Below are positions 16,521-24,456 of a stretch of 48,080 nt of DNA, piece after piece (positions within the stretch are counted from its first letter, which is position 1; each line of letters starts with the position of its first letter). The notes beneath the pieces were generated by a model that saw nothing but the letters and a program-made list of their open reading frames with translations, made no database searches and had not been told where the DNA came from. A program made the position numbers and the translations under genes. This stretch comes from an uncultured Prevotella sp. (GTDB taxonomy: Bacteria > Bacteroidota > Bacteroidia > Bacteroidales > Bacteroidaceae). Location of the stretch: the NCBI RefSeq assembly GCF_946404925.1, contig NZ_CAMJFM010000020.1, positions 1-48,080 on the forward strand. The letters run 5' to 3'.

Positions 16521-16545
16521 TCATGACAAACGTGACAAATGACAG
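16521..16545 (+). repeat. Family G repeat, copy 1 (TGACAAACG, TGACAAATG)
   Basis: Two 9-mers TGACAAAYG preceded by TCA and followed by ACAG; differs from copy 3 at one of 25 bases. The region 16426-17081 (about 650 bp) holds no convincing gene. Confidence 0.9.
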
Positions 16546-16593
16546 ACAGATAATTTGAACGGTCGTTGATTCGAAAAGTTATAATTATTAACC

Positions 16594-16628
16594 ATATTAT
16601 ATATTTATTATAATAAAATATATAATAT
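16594..16628. repeat. Perfect 13-bp A/T inverted repeat
   Basis: Arm ATATTATATATTT, 9-nt A/T loop, arm AAATATATAATAT. It would form a cruciform or RNA hairpin; no T-tail, so not an obvious terminator. Confidence 0.85.
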
Positions 16629-16675
16629 GAATATATTCGCGGTATTTTGTGATTGTCCTGGTGCAAAAAATGACA

Positions 16676-16706
16676 CTGTCATTTGTCATAATTGTCACGT
16701 GTCATG
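16676..16706 (-). repeat. Family G repeat, copy 2, inverted
   Basis: CTGTCATTTGTCATAATTGTC, then ACGTGTCATG; the reverse complement carries ATGACAAATGACAG like the others with an extra unit between. Confidence 0.88.
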
Positions 16707-16914
16707 TTCTAAATTTGCTACCGCACGAGGGAAGATTTTTTTCTACGTGTACCCGCAAAAAACGCTCCCCAATACACCTATAGATAGGTTACGGATATCG
16801 TGCAGATAAGTTACGCTTATTGCCTCTTTAGATTACGTTTCGTTCAATCCGAACCGTCTTTGCCTCAACCTGACGTCTAAATATAAAGATGTGATGAATT
16901 CACAATTTATGAAA

Positions 16915-16939
16915 TCATGACAAATGTGACAAATGACAG
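16915..16939 (+). repeat. Family G repeat, copy 3
   Basis: TCA, TGACAAATG twice with overlap, ACAG; 24 of 25 bases as copy 1, about 390 bp away. Confidence 0.9.
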
Positions 16940-17010
16940 CCTTATTTTTCGTCCCCAACACCGTTTATCAATGCATAAATATAAATAATTGAAAGAAATA
17001 TGCAGAAAAT

Positions 17011-17042
17011 TTTGTCTAATTGGCGGAAAAGTAGTACTTTTG
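17011..17042 (+). promoter_or_regulatory. Promoter of the porin-symporter-TlpA unit
   Basis: TTTG (17011-17014), 20 nt, TACTTTTG (17035-17042), about 40 nt before the ATG. Confidence 0.8.
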
Positions 17043-17081
17043 CTGCCGCAAGGAACTAAATAATCAAAAATTGATGACTAA

Positions 17082-18167
17082 ATGAAACGTAAAACTTGCA
17101 AAATGAGACTGCTGACTGTGATGATTGCATTGGGCTCAGGCCTCGTGGCATCGGCACAGCAGAAGAGCAGTGAGATCGACTGGACTAAGGATTTTGCCAG
17201 CCGAATTACTCTGAACGGTTATGCTCAGGGCGGATGGAGCTATCAGGACGCCAACGACAAACCGCAGAATGCTTACAACCTGAAACGAACCTTGTTGTGG
17301 GCCAAAGCCCGAATTACCGACAGATGGTCGTTTATGTTTATGCACGACTTCTCGAGCGTGGTACAGGAGTATTACACCGACTATCGCGTGACGAAGGGCA
17401 ACGAGCTGACGGTGAGATTCGGACAGTTTAAGCACTCGTACACGATGGAGAACCCGATGAGTCCGACACAGCTGGAGCTGGTGGATGTGTACTCGCAGGC
17501 GGTGCTGTATCTGGCTGGCGAGGGCCCCGACCCGCTGAACGGCGTGAACTACGGACGTGACATGGGACTGGAGGTGTATGGCGACCTGGCAAACGGCGTG
17601 CTGCACTACAACCTGGGACTGATGAGCGGACAGGGCATCAACCGTAAGGACCAGAACAACCAGAAGGACTTTATCGCCAAGTTGGAGCTGCGACCCATAG
17701 ACGGATTCCGCGTGGTGGCATCGGGCTATCTGGGCACGGGATGTGCTGTGGGTACGGCTGCCTGGAACCCAGAGATAAACGTGGGCGACAACTATAAGCG
17801 CAATCGCTACAGCGTGGGTGCCGAGTACAAAACTCAGCCTTACACTGGCAGCAAATATAAGGAGGCTCGCCCTGCATCGGTACGTGCAGAGTGGCTGGGC
17901 GGACAGGATGGCAACGTGGGAAGCCGTGGCGGATACGTGACAACCTGTATACCCGTGGTTGATGCGCTGGACATTGTGGCCAGTGGGGAGACCTTTGACC
18001 GCAACACCAAGGTGGAGGGATGGGACCAGACCAACCTGACCGTGGGACTGCAGTACTGGTTCTACAAGAAGTGCCGTATGCAGCTGCAATACACTCGCTG
18101 CATGTGTGGCGATATGATAGGAAAGGATTATAACTGGCTGCAGGCACAGATGCAGGTGGCCTTCTAA
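17082..18167 (+). CDS. Outer-membrane porin, phosphate-selective porin O/P family
   Basis: 361 residues. Signal peptide MRLLTVMIALGSGLVASAQQ (the start at 17082 gives a basic n-region). The mature chain has alternating strands with ITLNGYAQGGW at the first strand, RTLLWAKARITDRWSFMFMHDF (in pieces), VRFGQFKHSYTMENPMSPTQLE and NYGRDMGLEVYG, all typical of Porin_O_P barrels, and ends in a phenylalanine (MQVAF), the usual outer-membrane signature. The name phosphate-selective is historical; the real substrate in Bacteroidales is open. The symporter follows after 37 bp and may take up the same anion. Confidence 0.88.
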   Translation: MKRKTCKMRLLTVMIALGSGLVASAQQKSSEIDWTKDFASRITLNGYAQGGWSYQDANDKPQNAYNLKRTLLWAKARITDRWSFMFMHDFSSVVQEYYTDYRVTKGNELTVRFGQFKHSYTMENPMSPTQLELVDVYSQAVLYLAGEGPDPLNGVNYGRDMGLEVYGDLANGVLHYNLGLMSGQGINRKDQNNQKDFIAKLELRPIDGFRVVASGYLGTGCAVGTAAWNPEINVGDNYKRNRYSVGAEYKTQPYTGSKYKEARPASVRAEWLGGQDGNVGSRGGYVTTCIPVVDALDIVASGETFDRNTKVEGWDQTNLTVGLQYWFYKKCRMQLQYTRCMCGDMIGKDYNWLQAQMQVAF

Positions 18168-18204
18168 TGAACAATGTAAAAATTATAAAATGTAAGAATT
18201 AAAG

Positions 18205-19731
18205 ATGATAATAAAGGTTCTTTTTACGATTATATTTCTGGCGGTGATGATTGGGGTAGGACTGTATACCCGCAAGCAGGCCAGTAGTGTTGAAGGTTTC
18301 GTGTTAGGTGGACGTGCTGTAGGTCCTTGGCTTACGGCTTTCGCCTTCGGAACAAGTTATTTCTCGGCAGTGGTATTCGTGGGCTACGCTGGTCAGTTTG
18401 GCTGGAAATACGGATTGTCGAGTGCGTGGATTGGTATCGGTAACGCCGTAATCGGCTCTCTGCTGGCATGGCTGATATTGGGTCGCCGCACCAAGCTGAT
18501 GACGCAGCATATCGAGAGTCGCACGATGCCCGACTTCTTCGGCACCCGCTTTGGCGATCAGGGCCTGCGCGTGGCTGCATCTATCATCGCCTTTGTGTTT
18601 CTGATTCCTTATACCGCTGGTGTGTATAGCGGCATCTCACGACTGTTTGAGATGGGATTCAGCATCCCTTACGAGTACTGCGTGATCATCATGTCGATAC
18701 TCACTGCCGTGTACGTGATACTGGGTGGATACAAGGCTACGGCCATGAACGACTTTATACAGGGCATCATCATGCTGTTTGGTATCGTGGCTGTGATTGT
18801 GGCTGTGCTGAACCTGCAGGGCGGACTGACGGCTGCTGTTGAAAAGCTGGCTGCCATCCCATCGGATGCCGACCCCATGGTGAACGGAGGCTTTGCATCG
18901 TGGTTCGGACCCGATCCGTGGGGATTGCTGGGTGTGGTTATCCTGACATCATTAGGCACCATGGGACTGCCACAGATGGTGGGTAAGTTCTACTCGATTA
19001 CCGACGAGAGCGCCATCAAGCGTGGCACCGTGATATCTACCGTATTCGCGTTTATCGTGGCTGGTGGTTGCTACTTCCTGGGTGGTTTCGGTCGCCTGTT
19101 CGGCACGCCCCCAATGCTGCCAAACGGCAAGCTGGCATACGACTCTATCGTGCCATCGATGCTGGTAAATCTGCCCGACATACTGATAGCGCTGGTAGTG
19201 CTGCTGGTGCTGAGTGCATCGATGTCTACACTGGCATCGCTGGTGCTCACATCGAGCTCTACGATGACGCTCGACCTGATTTATCGCGACAAGAAGTCGC
19301 TGCCAGGCGAGGTTGAAGAGGGTACCATCGACGACATTGTGGCCGAGAAGATTGAGCGCCGTAAGGTCATCGTGATGCGCGTGCTGATTATGTTCTTTAT
19401 CGCCATCTCGCTGCTGATAGCCCTGAATCCGCCTACGTTTATCGCCCAGCTGATGGGTATATCGTGGGGCGCTCTGGCAGGTGCATTCCTGGCTCCATTT
19501 ATGTTGGGCCTGTATCAGCGCAACATCACCACAGCAGCCGTTTGGGCTTGCTTCATCTGGGGTGTGGGTCTGACGGTGATCAACATGTTGGCTGGCAACC
19601 CCATCAACCCGATTAACTGTGGTGCCATAGCCATGGTGGGTGGATTCCCTGTGGTATGGATAGTAAGCCTGATGACCAAGAAACTGCCTGAAGACATGGT
19701 GAACAAGATATTTGAATGTTATAAGAGATAA
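18205..19731 (+). CDS. Sodium:solute symporter (SSS family)
   Basis: 508 residues with about 13 hydrophobic segments. SSS features: FVLGGRAVGPWLTAFAFGTSYFSA (in pieces) near the first helices, MPDFFGTRFGDQGLRV, VYVILGGYKATAMNDFIQG (the family signature) and LSASMSTLASLVLTSSS in TM8 with the serine/threonines that line the sodium site. The LGGYKAT-D-FIQ motif is that of the PutP/PanF group. Substrate not determinable; a small organic acid or amino acid is likely. It sits in one unit with the porin before and the TlpA-like lipoprotein after. Confidence 0.9.
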   Translation: MIIKVLFTIIFLAVMIGVGLYTRKQASSVEGFVLGGRAVGPWLTAFAFGTSYFSAVVFVGYAGQFGWKYGLSSAWIGIGNAVIGSLLAWLILGRRTKLMTQHIESRTMPDFFGTRFGDQGLRVAASIIAFVFLIPYTAGVYSGISRLFEMGFSIPYEYCVIIMSILTAVYVILGGYKATAMNDFIQGIIMLFGIVAVIVAVLNLQGGLTAAVEKLAAIPSDADPMVNGGFASWFGPDPWGLLGVVILTSLGTMGLPQMVGKFYSITDESAIKRGTVISTVFAFIVAGGCYFLGGFGRLFGTPPMLPNGKLAYDSIVPSMLVNLPDILIALVVLLVLSASMSTLASLVLTSSSTMTLDLIYRDKKSLPGEVEEGTIDDIVAEKIERRKVIVMRVLIMFFIAISLLIALNPPTFIAQLMGISWGALAGAFLAPFMLGLYQRNITTAAVWACFIWGVGLTVINMLAGNPINPINCGAIAMVGGFPVVWIVSLMTKKLPEDMVNKIFECYKR

Positions 19732-19757
19732 TTAAATTAATAATTAAAACTTCGTAT

Positions 19758-20303
19758 ATGATGAAAAAGTCGGTTTTAACCCTTACTTTACTTTCGCTGG
19801 CTGTTACACTGATGGCCGCATGTGGTGCTAAGAGTGCTAAAAGCGCTGAGAGCACAGTGAATACTGAGAGCACAGAGGTGGTGGCTGAGGACACTGATCT
19901 GGCTCCTGATTTTGAGTTGCCCAACCTGCAGGGAGCTACCACCAAACTGTCGAGTCTGCGTGGCAAGTATGTAGTGATTGACTTCTGGGGATCGTGGTGC
20001 ATCTGGTGCATTCGTGGCATTCCTCAGATGAAGACCTACTACGCTAAGTACAAGGACAAGATGGAGATTCTGGGCGTGGATTGTCGCGACACTGAGGATA
20101 AATGGAAGGCTGCTGTAGAGGAGCACCAGCTGCCTTGGTTGCAGGTTCGCTGTCCTAACGAGCAGCTGCAGGCACTTGCCGCACAGTATAACATCGAGGG
20201 ATTCCCCACCAAGGTGGTTGTTGATCCAAAAGGTAAAATCGCCAAGGTGGTTGTAGGCGAGGATCCTGCCTTCTACACCTACCTCGACGGACTATTTAAA
20301 TAG
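19758..20303 (+). CDS. TlpA/ResA-like thioredoxin-fold lipoprotein
   Basis: 181 residues. Residues 1-21 form a lipoprotein signal with lipobox MAAC (Cys22). A low-complexity linker (SAKSAESTVNTESTEV) follows, then a thioredoxin fold: APDFELPNLQG, VVIDFWGSWCIWCIRGIPQMKTYY with the redox pair WCIWC, and the cis-proline loop EGFPTKVVVDPKG. It would act in the periplasm, reducing or isomerising disulfides, for instance in cytochrome or exported-protein maturation. The convergent cydB gene follows; a 19-bp inverted pair of ACGGATTAT repeats separates them. Confidence 0.9.
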   Translation: MMKKSVLTLTLLSLAVTLMAACGAKSAKSAESTVNTESTEVVAEDTDLAPDFELPNLQGATTKLSSLRGKYVVIDFWGSWCIWCIRGIPQMKTYYAKYKDKMEILGVDCRDTEDKWKAAVEEHQLPWLQVRCPNEQLQALAAQYNIEGFPTKVVVDPKGKIAKVVVGEDPAFYTYLDGLFK

Positions 20304-20311
20304 TTATTTAA

Positions 20312-20403
20312 CCTACGGATTATACGGATTGATTTTTTTTCATAATTCGCTCGGCTATTCTGCTTGGCAAATTTAAATCCGTAAAATCCGTATAATCCGT
20401 AGG
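20312..20403. repeat. Family D repeats as an inverted pair between convergent genes
   Basis: Left arm CCTACGGATTATACGGATT (20312-20330), right arm AATCCGTATAATCCGTAGG (20385-20403): 19 bp perfect, 54 bp apart. The minus-strand reading of the right arm shares about 33 identical bases with the copy at 30157-30190. The stem may terminate both convergent units. Confidence 0.92.
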
Positions 20404-20415
20404 CCTTATTAAAAT

Positions 20416-21564
20416 TTAATAAGCGTGGTCGTCACCTTGGATTTCTTCCTTGGTGATTTTTTTGCTGTCAATGGCGCGCCAGGCGTAGATGATGTAGGCC
20501 AGAACGAATGGTACCAGCAGCGATACATAGAACATGGTGCGCAGGGTGAACTCGCTTGAGCATGAGTTGGCCAGCGTGAGCGACGACTGCAGGTCGGCTG
20601 TCGATGGATAGTAGGCAGTGTTGTTATAACCAGCTACCAACAGCAGAGCCAACACTACGAATACTACACCAAAGCCAGTATGCCAGATGCCTGCGATGAA
20701 ACGCTTACAGGTGATGGTGTAGATGATGCCGAAGAGCACCAGAATGACACCCGAGAGCAACAGTACCGACAGATACCACATGTCGAGGAAGTTGTTGAGG
20801 TACTTGTTGGGCTCCATATAGATCAGCTCGGAGGCGTTGATGGCATAGCCGTCTTTGAGCAACAGGTGCACCAGATAGGCCACAAACAGCACCACAAACG
20901 GTACGGCGGCACCAATCAATCGCACGCTGCCACGCGTGCGGATATCCTCATCGTCTACATTATTAATAACGTAGAGTATGCCCAGCACGCGGGCCAGGAA
21001 CACCACTGCAAAGCCAAACACCAATACCCATGGGTTGAGCAGGGCATCGAGTCCGTGTGAGGCATTGGCCCATCGCGAGATGATAGGTGTGATGGCACCT
21101 GCATCAACCAGATTCTCCTTGGCGATGATGAAGTTAGAGCCCTCGAAGAATGTGGCTACGGCACCACCCAGCAACAATGGGCCCACGATGCCATTGAGCG
21201 TGAGGAAGAACTGGAACGTCTTAGGCCCAAGAATGTTGCCCAGCTTGTTCTGGAACTCGTAGCTCACGGCCTGTAGAACAAAGGTGAACAGGATGATCAT
21301 CCACAGCCAGTAGGCACCGCCAAACGAGGTGCTGTAGAACAATGGGAACGATGCAAAGAAGGCACCACCAAAGGTGACCAGAGTGGTGAAGGTGAACTCC
21401 CACTTGCGGCCTGTAGAGTTGTAGACCATGCGTCGGCCCTCTTCAGTCTGTCCCAACGATTGGGCCACTGAGTTGGCGCCCTGTACAAACAGTAGGAATA
21501 CCAGTATCGCACCAAGCAGTGATACGATAAACCACCAATAATGCTGCAAAAATTCGTATGTCAT
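20416..21564 (-). CDS. cydB: Cytochrome bd ubiquinol oxidase subunit II
   Basis: 382 residues with about nine membrane segments. The N-terminus LQHYWWFIVSLLGAILVFLLFVQG, GRKWEFTFTTLVTFGGAFFASFPLFYSTSF (in pieces) and LDALLNPWVLVFGFAVVFLARVLG identify CydB, the subunit that pairs with CydA in the inner membrane and supports quinol oxidation with reduction of O2 to water. In strict anaerobes it gives nanaerobic growth and oxygen removal. It starts 4 bp inside the end of cydA (21561-21564), so translation is coupled. No repeat insertion, unlike cydA. Confidence 0.97.
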   Translation of the reverse strand: MTYEFLQHYWWFIVSLLGAILVFLLFVQGANSVAQSLGQTEEGRRMVYNSTGRKWEFTFTTLVTFGGAFFASFPLFYSTSFGGAYWLWMIILFTFVLQAVSYEFQNKLGNILGPKTFQFFLTLNGIVGPLLLGGAVATFFEGSNFIIAKENLVDAGAITPIISRWANASHGLDALLNPWVLVFGFAVVFLARVLGILYVINNVDDEDIRTRGSVRLIGAAVPFVVLFVAYLVHLLLKDGYAINASELIYMEPNKYLNNFLDMWYLSVLLLSGVILVLFGIIYTITCKRFIAGIWHTGFGVVFVVLALLLVAGYNNTAYYPSTADLQSSLTLANSCSSEFTLRTMFYVSLLVPFVLAYIIYAWRAIDSKKITKEEIQGDDHAY

Positions 21565-23093
21565 AACTCGGGTCCTTTCTTAATTTGTTTGAGTAAAATG
21601 CTGATCTCTACAGCCAGCATGGTTGTAAAGAGAATAAGGAAGAGGAAGAATGTGGTGGCAACGTTTGATGCCTGGATGTCGCTGACAGATGCCCATGTGG
21701 GCAGCATGTCCTGGATGGTCCAAGGCTGACGTCCGAACTCAGCCACCAGCCATCCGCACTCAGAGCCGATGTAGCCAAGCGGTATGAGTAGTATGGCCAC
21801 CCAATAGTGCCAAGCGGGTAGGGCAGTGATGTCGCGCTTGCCAAACAGGAACTTTGGCCAGCGATAGGTAACGGCCAGTATCACGGCGAAGAACAGGATG
21901 AACAAGCAACCCACGCCCACCATCACACGGAAGGCCCAGAAGTTAACGGCCACTGGAGGCACAACATCGTTCTTGTCTTTCACATATCCGTAGCCAAAGT
22001 ACTTCATATTAGAGGTGAGGGCGGAGAGGTGAGATTTAAGAGTTGCCTCATCGGCGCCCTCGAGTTTAGCCTTGCGATAGGCGGCAAGCGCCTCGATGGC
22101 CTGGCGACCGCGCTCCATCTTCTCGTCGACTGATGGCTCAACCTTGCCATCATTATCGGTATAGCCATTCAGAATGTCGTTGATGCCAGGCACATAGCCC
22201 TTAGGATCGTTGGTGGCCATGATTGATAGGCCGTAAGGCACCTCGATGCCCTCGATAAGTTTCAGGCCAACTTCGGTTCCACCATCGTACAGTGCCTCCA
22301 TGGCGGCCAGCTTCATGGGCTGAACCTTGGCCACGTCCATACCGCTCTTATGACCAGTGCCACCTGCCAGCAGGGCAGCTACCAGACCTACGGCAGCACC
22401 AATCTTCATGCTCTCGATGGCCAGCTTGGTGTGCTGCTTCTTGAGCAGATACCAGCAGCAAACGCCCACGCAGAAGATGGCTCCGATGATCCAAGCCGAT
22501 GTGACGGTGTGGCAGAACTTGGATACGGCGAATGGCGACAGGGCTACCTCGGCAAAGGATACCATCTCATTGCGCATGGTATCAGGGTTGAACTCGCAGC
22601 CCACGGGATACTGCATCCACGCGTTGGCCACCAGAATCCACCAAGCTGAGATGGTGGCGCCAAGACCTGTGAGCCAGGTAGAAGCCAAGTGGAAGCCTGC
22701 CGAAACCTTCTTCCAGCCGAAGAACATCACAGCCACAAAGGTGCTCTCCATAAAGAAAGCCACAATGCCCTCGATGGCCAGTGGTGCTCCGAAAATGTCG
22801 CCCACAAACCACGAGTAGTTGCTCCAGTTGGTACCAAACTCGAACTCGAGAATGATGCCCGTGGCCACACCCATGGCAAAGTTAATACCGAAGAGCCTCT
22901 GCCAAAACTTGGCAGCCGTCTTCCAGAATTCATCCTTAGTTAGGTAATACTTGGTCTCTACGATACCCATAATCACTGCAAGACCCAGTGTTAATGGCAC
23001 AAAGAGCCAATGGTAGATTGCCGTTAGAGCAAATTGCGCTCTCGACCAGTCGATCGTTCCGGCATCGATGTTTAGAATTAGGTTTTGTAGCAT
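21561..23093 (-). CDS. cydA: Cytochrome bd ubiquinol oxidase subunit I
   Basis: 510 residues. Heme ligands: the histidine in RAQFALTAIYHWLFVPLTLG (H28, matching E. coli H19), a histidine in VSKFCHTVTSAW (near 195) and a methionine in FWAFRVMVGVG (near 390). GINFAMGVATGIILEFEFGTNW (in pieces) is the signature. Between TM6 and TM7 lies the Q loop, which here includes LKSHLSALTSNMKYFGYG; residues 354-361 are encoded by a GAGGTGAG repeat read on the minus strand, thus the quinol-side loop carries a repeat insertion. The upstream junction with the DUF4492 gene is filled by a TTTAATT repeat. Confidence 0.97.
   Translation of the reverse strand: MLQNLILNIDAGTIDWSRAQFALTAIYHWLFVPLTLGLAVIMGIVETKYYLTKDEFWKTAAKFWQRLFGINFAMGVATGIILEFEFGTNWSNYSWFVGDIFGAPLAIEGIVAFFMESTFVAVMFFGWKKVSAGFHLASTWLTGLGATISAWWILVANAWMQYPVGCEFNPDTMRNEMVSFAEVALSPFAVSKFCHTVTSAWIIGAIFCVGVCCWYLLKKQHTKLAIESMKIGAAVGLVAALLAGGTGHKSGMDVAKVQPMKLAAMEALYDGGTEVGLKLIEGIEVPYGLSIMATNDPKGYVPGINDILNGYTDNDGKVEPSVDEKMERGRQAIEALAAYRKAKLEGADEATLKSHLSALTSNMKYFGYGYVKDKNDVVPPVAVNFWAFRVMVGVGCLFILFFAVILAVTYRWPKFLFGKRDITALPAWHYWVAILLIPLGYIGSECGWLVAEFGRQPWTIQDMLPTWASVSDIQASNVATTFFLFLILFTTMLAVEISILLKQIKKGPEL
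22012..22033 (-). repeat. Family A repeat in the CydA Q loop
   Basis: Minus strand CTCACCTCTCCGCCCTCACCTC, a short degenerate copy coding for SHLSALTS. Confidence 0.8.
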
Positions 23094-23102
23094 ATATCAG
23101 AA

Positions 23103-23147
23103 ATTTAATTTTTAATTTTTAATTTTTAATCTTTAATCTTTAATTTT
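23103..23147 (-). repeat. Family C repeat between the DUF4492 gene and cydA
   Basis: Six 7-mers TTTAATT/TTTAATC on the plus strand, ending at the DUF4492 stop codon. Confidence 0.95.
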
Positions 23148-23358
23148 TCCTATCAATCAGTTCCGTTGCCACGTATTCCGCCTCGTGCCCCTTGGCGTGC
23201 TGCTTCAGGAAGTTGGGGAAGAAGAACAGCTTGAGCACCACGAATATCACAAACAGCTTGATGAGGATGATGGCCCAGAGCGTACGCCCCAGTTTCATCG
23301 AGCGGAAACCGTCGTAATACAGATGGAATACTTTGTAAAGAAAGCTGTCCTTAGTCAT
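23140..23358 (-). CDS. DUF4492 protein of the cytochrome bd operon
   Basis: 72 residues with a single membrane segment, LWAIILIKLFVIFVVLKLFFFP, flanked by an amphipathic N-terminal stretch (YKVFHLYYDGFRSMKLGR, in pieces). This is the DUF4492 family, small proteins found before cydAB in Bacteroidetes, plausibly a small structural subunit like CydX although the sequences are unrelated. It is the first gene of the operon; its promoter is 24-55 bases upstream. Its stop lies at the edge of a TTTAAT repeat. Confidence 0.88.
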   Translation of the reverse strand: MTKDSFLYKVFHLYYDGFRSMKLGRTLWAIILIKLFVIFVVLKLFFFPNFLKQHAKGHEAEYVATELIDRKN

Positions 23359-23381
23359 ACGAATAATAAGTTAATCTGTGG

Positions 23382-23413
23382 CAAATATACATTTTTTATC
23401 TTTATCTACCAAA
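23382..23413 (-). promoter_or_regulatory. Promoter of the cytochrome bd operon
   Basis: Minus strand TTTG (23413-23410), 20 nt, TATATTTG (23389-23382), 23 bases before the ATG. Confidence 0.85.
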
Positions 23414-23502
23414 TAAATAAGGTATAAAACTGCTAAAATTGGTCGAAATTTCGCTATTTTTCTTAATTTTTCAGTCGGTTAAGTGATTGATAGCCAAAAA
23501 TT

Positions 23503-23533
23503 TTTGTGATTTCGAGTAAAGTTTCTATATTTG
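23503..23533 (+). promoter_or_regulatory. Promoter of the TolC-HlyD-ABC-2 export operon
   Basis: TTTG (23503-23506), 19 nt, TATATTTG (23526-23533), 45 bases before the first ATG. Confidence 0.85.
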
Positions 23534-23577
23534 CACCCAAAATTTATTAAGACAAGGATCATAAGAACATATTTGTG

Positions 23578-24450
23578 ATGAATAAGAAGATTTTAATACC
23601 ACTGATAGCAGTCATTTTGTGTTTGGCTGGAGCCGCTGTATGGTTGTACCTCAACCTTCAGGAGCAGAAGCAGGTAGTGCAGGATATGGAAGAACTGGCT
23701 GAGCTCGACAAACAGGAGATGGAGAACGAGTACGAGCGATTCACCCTGCAGTATAGCGAGATGAAGACGCAGATAAACAACGACTCGATCATCGCTCAGC
23801 TTACCCAGGAGCAGATGAAGACCCAGAAGCTGCTGGAGGAGCTGAAACAGGTGAAGGCCAGCGACGCACGCGAGATAGCCCGCCTGAAGAAGGAACTGGC
23901 CACCGTGCGCGAGGTGCTGCGTGACTATGTGATGCAGATTGACTCGCTGAACCGTCTGAACGAGAACCTGAGAGCCGAGAACACCCGTGTGAGTGCCGAA
24001 CTGGAGCGTAGCAATGCGCAGGTGGCAGGATTGAGCAGCGAAAAGGCTTCGCTCAGCGAAAAAGTTGCCATCGCCGCCCAGCTGGATGCTACTGGCATAC
24101 AGATGCAGATACTGGACAAGCGCGGTAAGGTGGCCAAGAAACTGAAGGACTGCAAGCAGCTGAGCGTGAATTTCCGCATCACCAAGAACGTGACAGCCGC
24201 TAATGGCAATCGCACCGTATATGTGCGCATACAGAATCCTGGTGGCAACACCCTGAGTGGTGGCGGCACTTTTGCCTATGAGAACCGACAGCTGGAGTGC
24301 TCGGCCAAGAAGGTGATAGAGTACACTGGCGAGGAAACACCAGTAACCGTATATTGGAACATGACACAGATGCTGGAGGCAGGCGATTATCGCGTGAGCA
24401 TCTTTGTGGATGGAAACATGATTGGAACGAAAACATTTTCATTTAAATAA
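23578..24450 (+). CDS. Membrane-anchored coiled-coil protein, function unknown
   Basis: 290 residues from ATG 23578 (a GTG precedes it). One N-terminal membrane segment (ILIPLIAVILCLAGAAVWLYL), then a long heptad-rich coiled coil, about residues 30-175, and a compact C-terminal domain of beta character (YVRIQNPGGNTLSGGGTF, in pieces, then VTVYWNMTQML, FVDGNMIGTKTFSFK) that may be Ig-like. Topology: inside-out, with the coiled coil in the periplasm. It is the first gene of the operon with tolC (6 bp gap), hlyD and two ABC-2 permeases, so it may support the exporter assembly. I do not recognise a named family. Confidence 0.75.
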   Translation: MNKKILIPLIAVILCLAGAAVWLYLNLQEQKQVVQDMEELAELDKQEMENEYERFTLQYSEMKTQINNDSIIAQLTQEQMKTQKLLEELKQVKASDAREIARLKKELATVREVLRDYVMQIDSLNRLNENLRAENTRVSAELERSNAQVAGLSSEKASLSEKVAIAAQLDATGIQMQILDKRGKVAKKLKDCKQLSVNFRITKNVTAANGNRTVYVRIQNPGGNTLSGGGTFAYENRQLECSAKKVIEYTGEETPVTVYWNMTQMLEAGDYRVSIFVDGNMIGTKTFSFK

Positions 24451-24456
24451 ATAAGT

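Noticed and set aside
16627..16809. Possible 60-residue reading frame in the long non-coding region
   Set aside because: It spans the inverted family G repeat, has no promoter or recognisable family and an unusual composition.
17136..18089. Long open frame opposite the porin gene
   Set aside because: Antisense to a clear barrel protein; no start signal or family.
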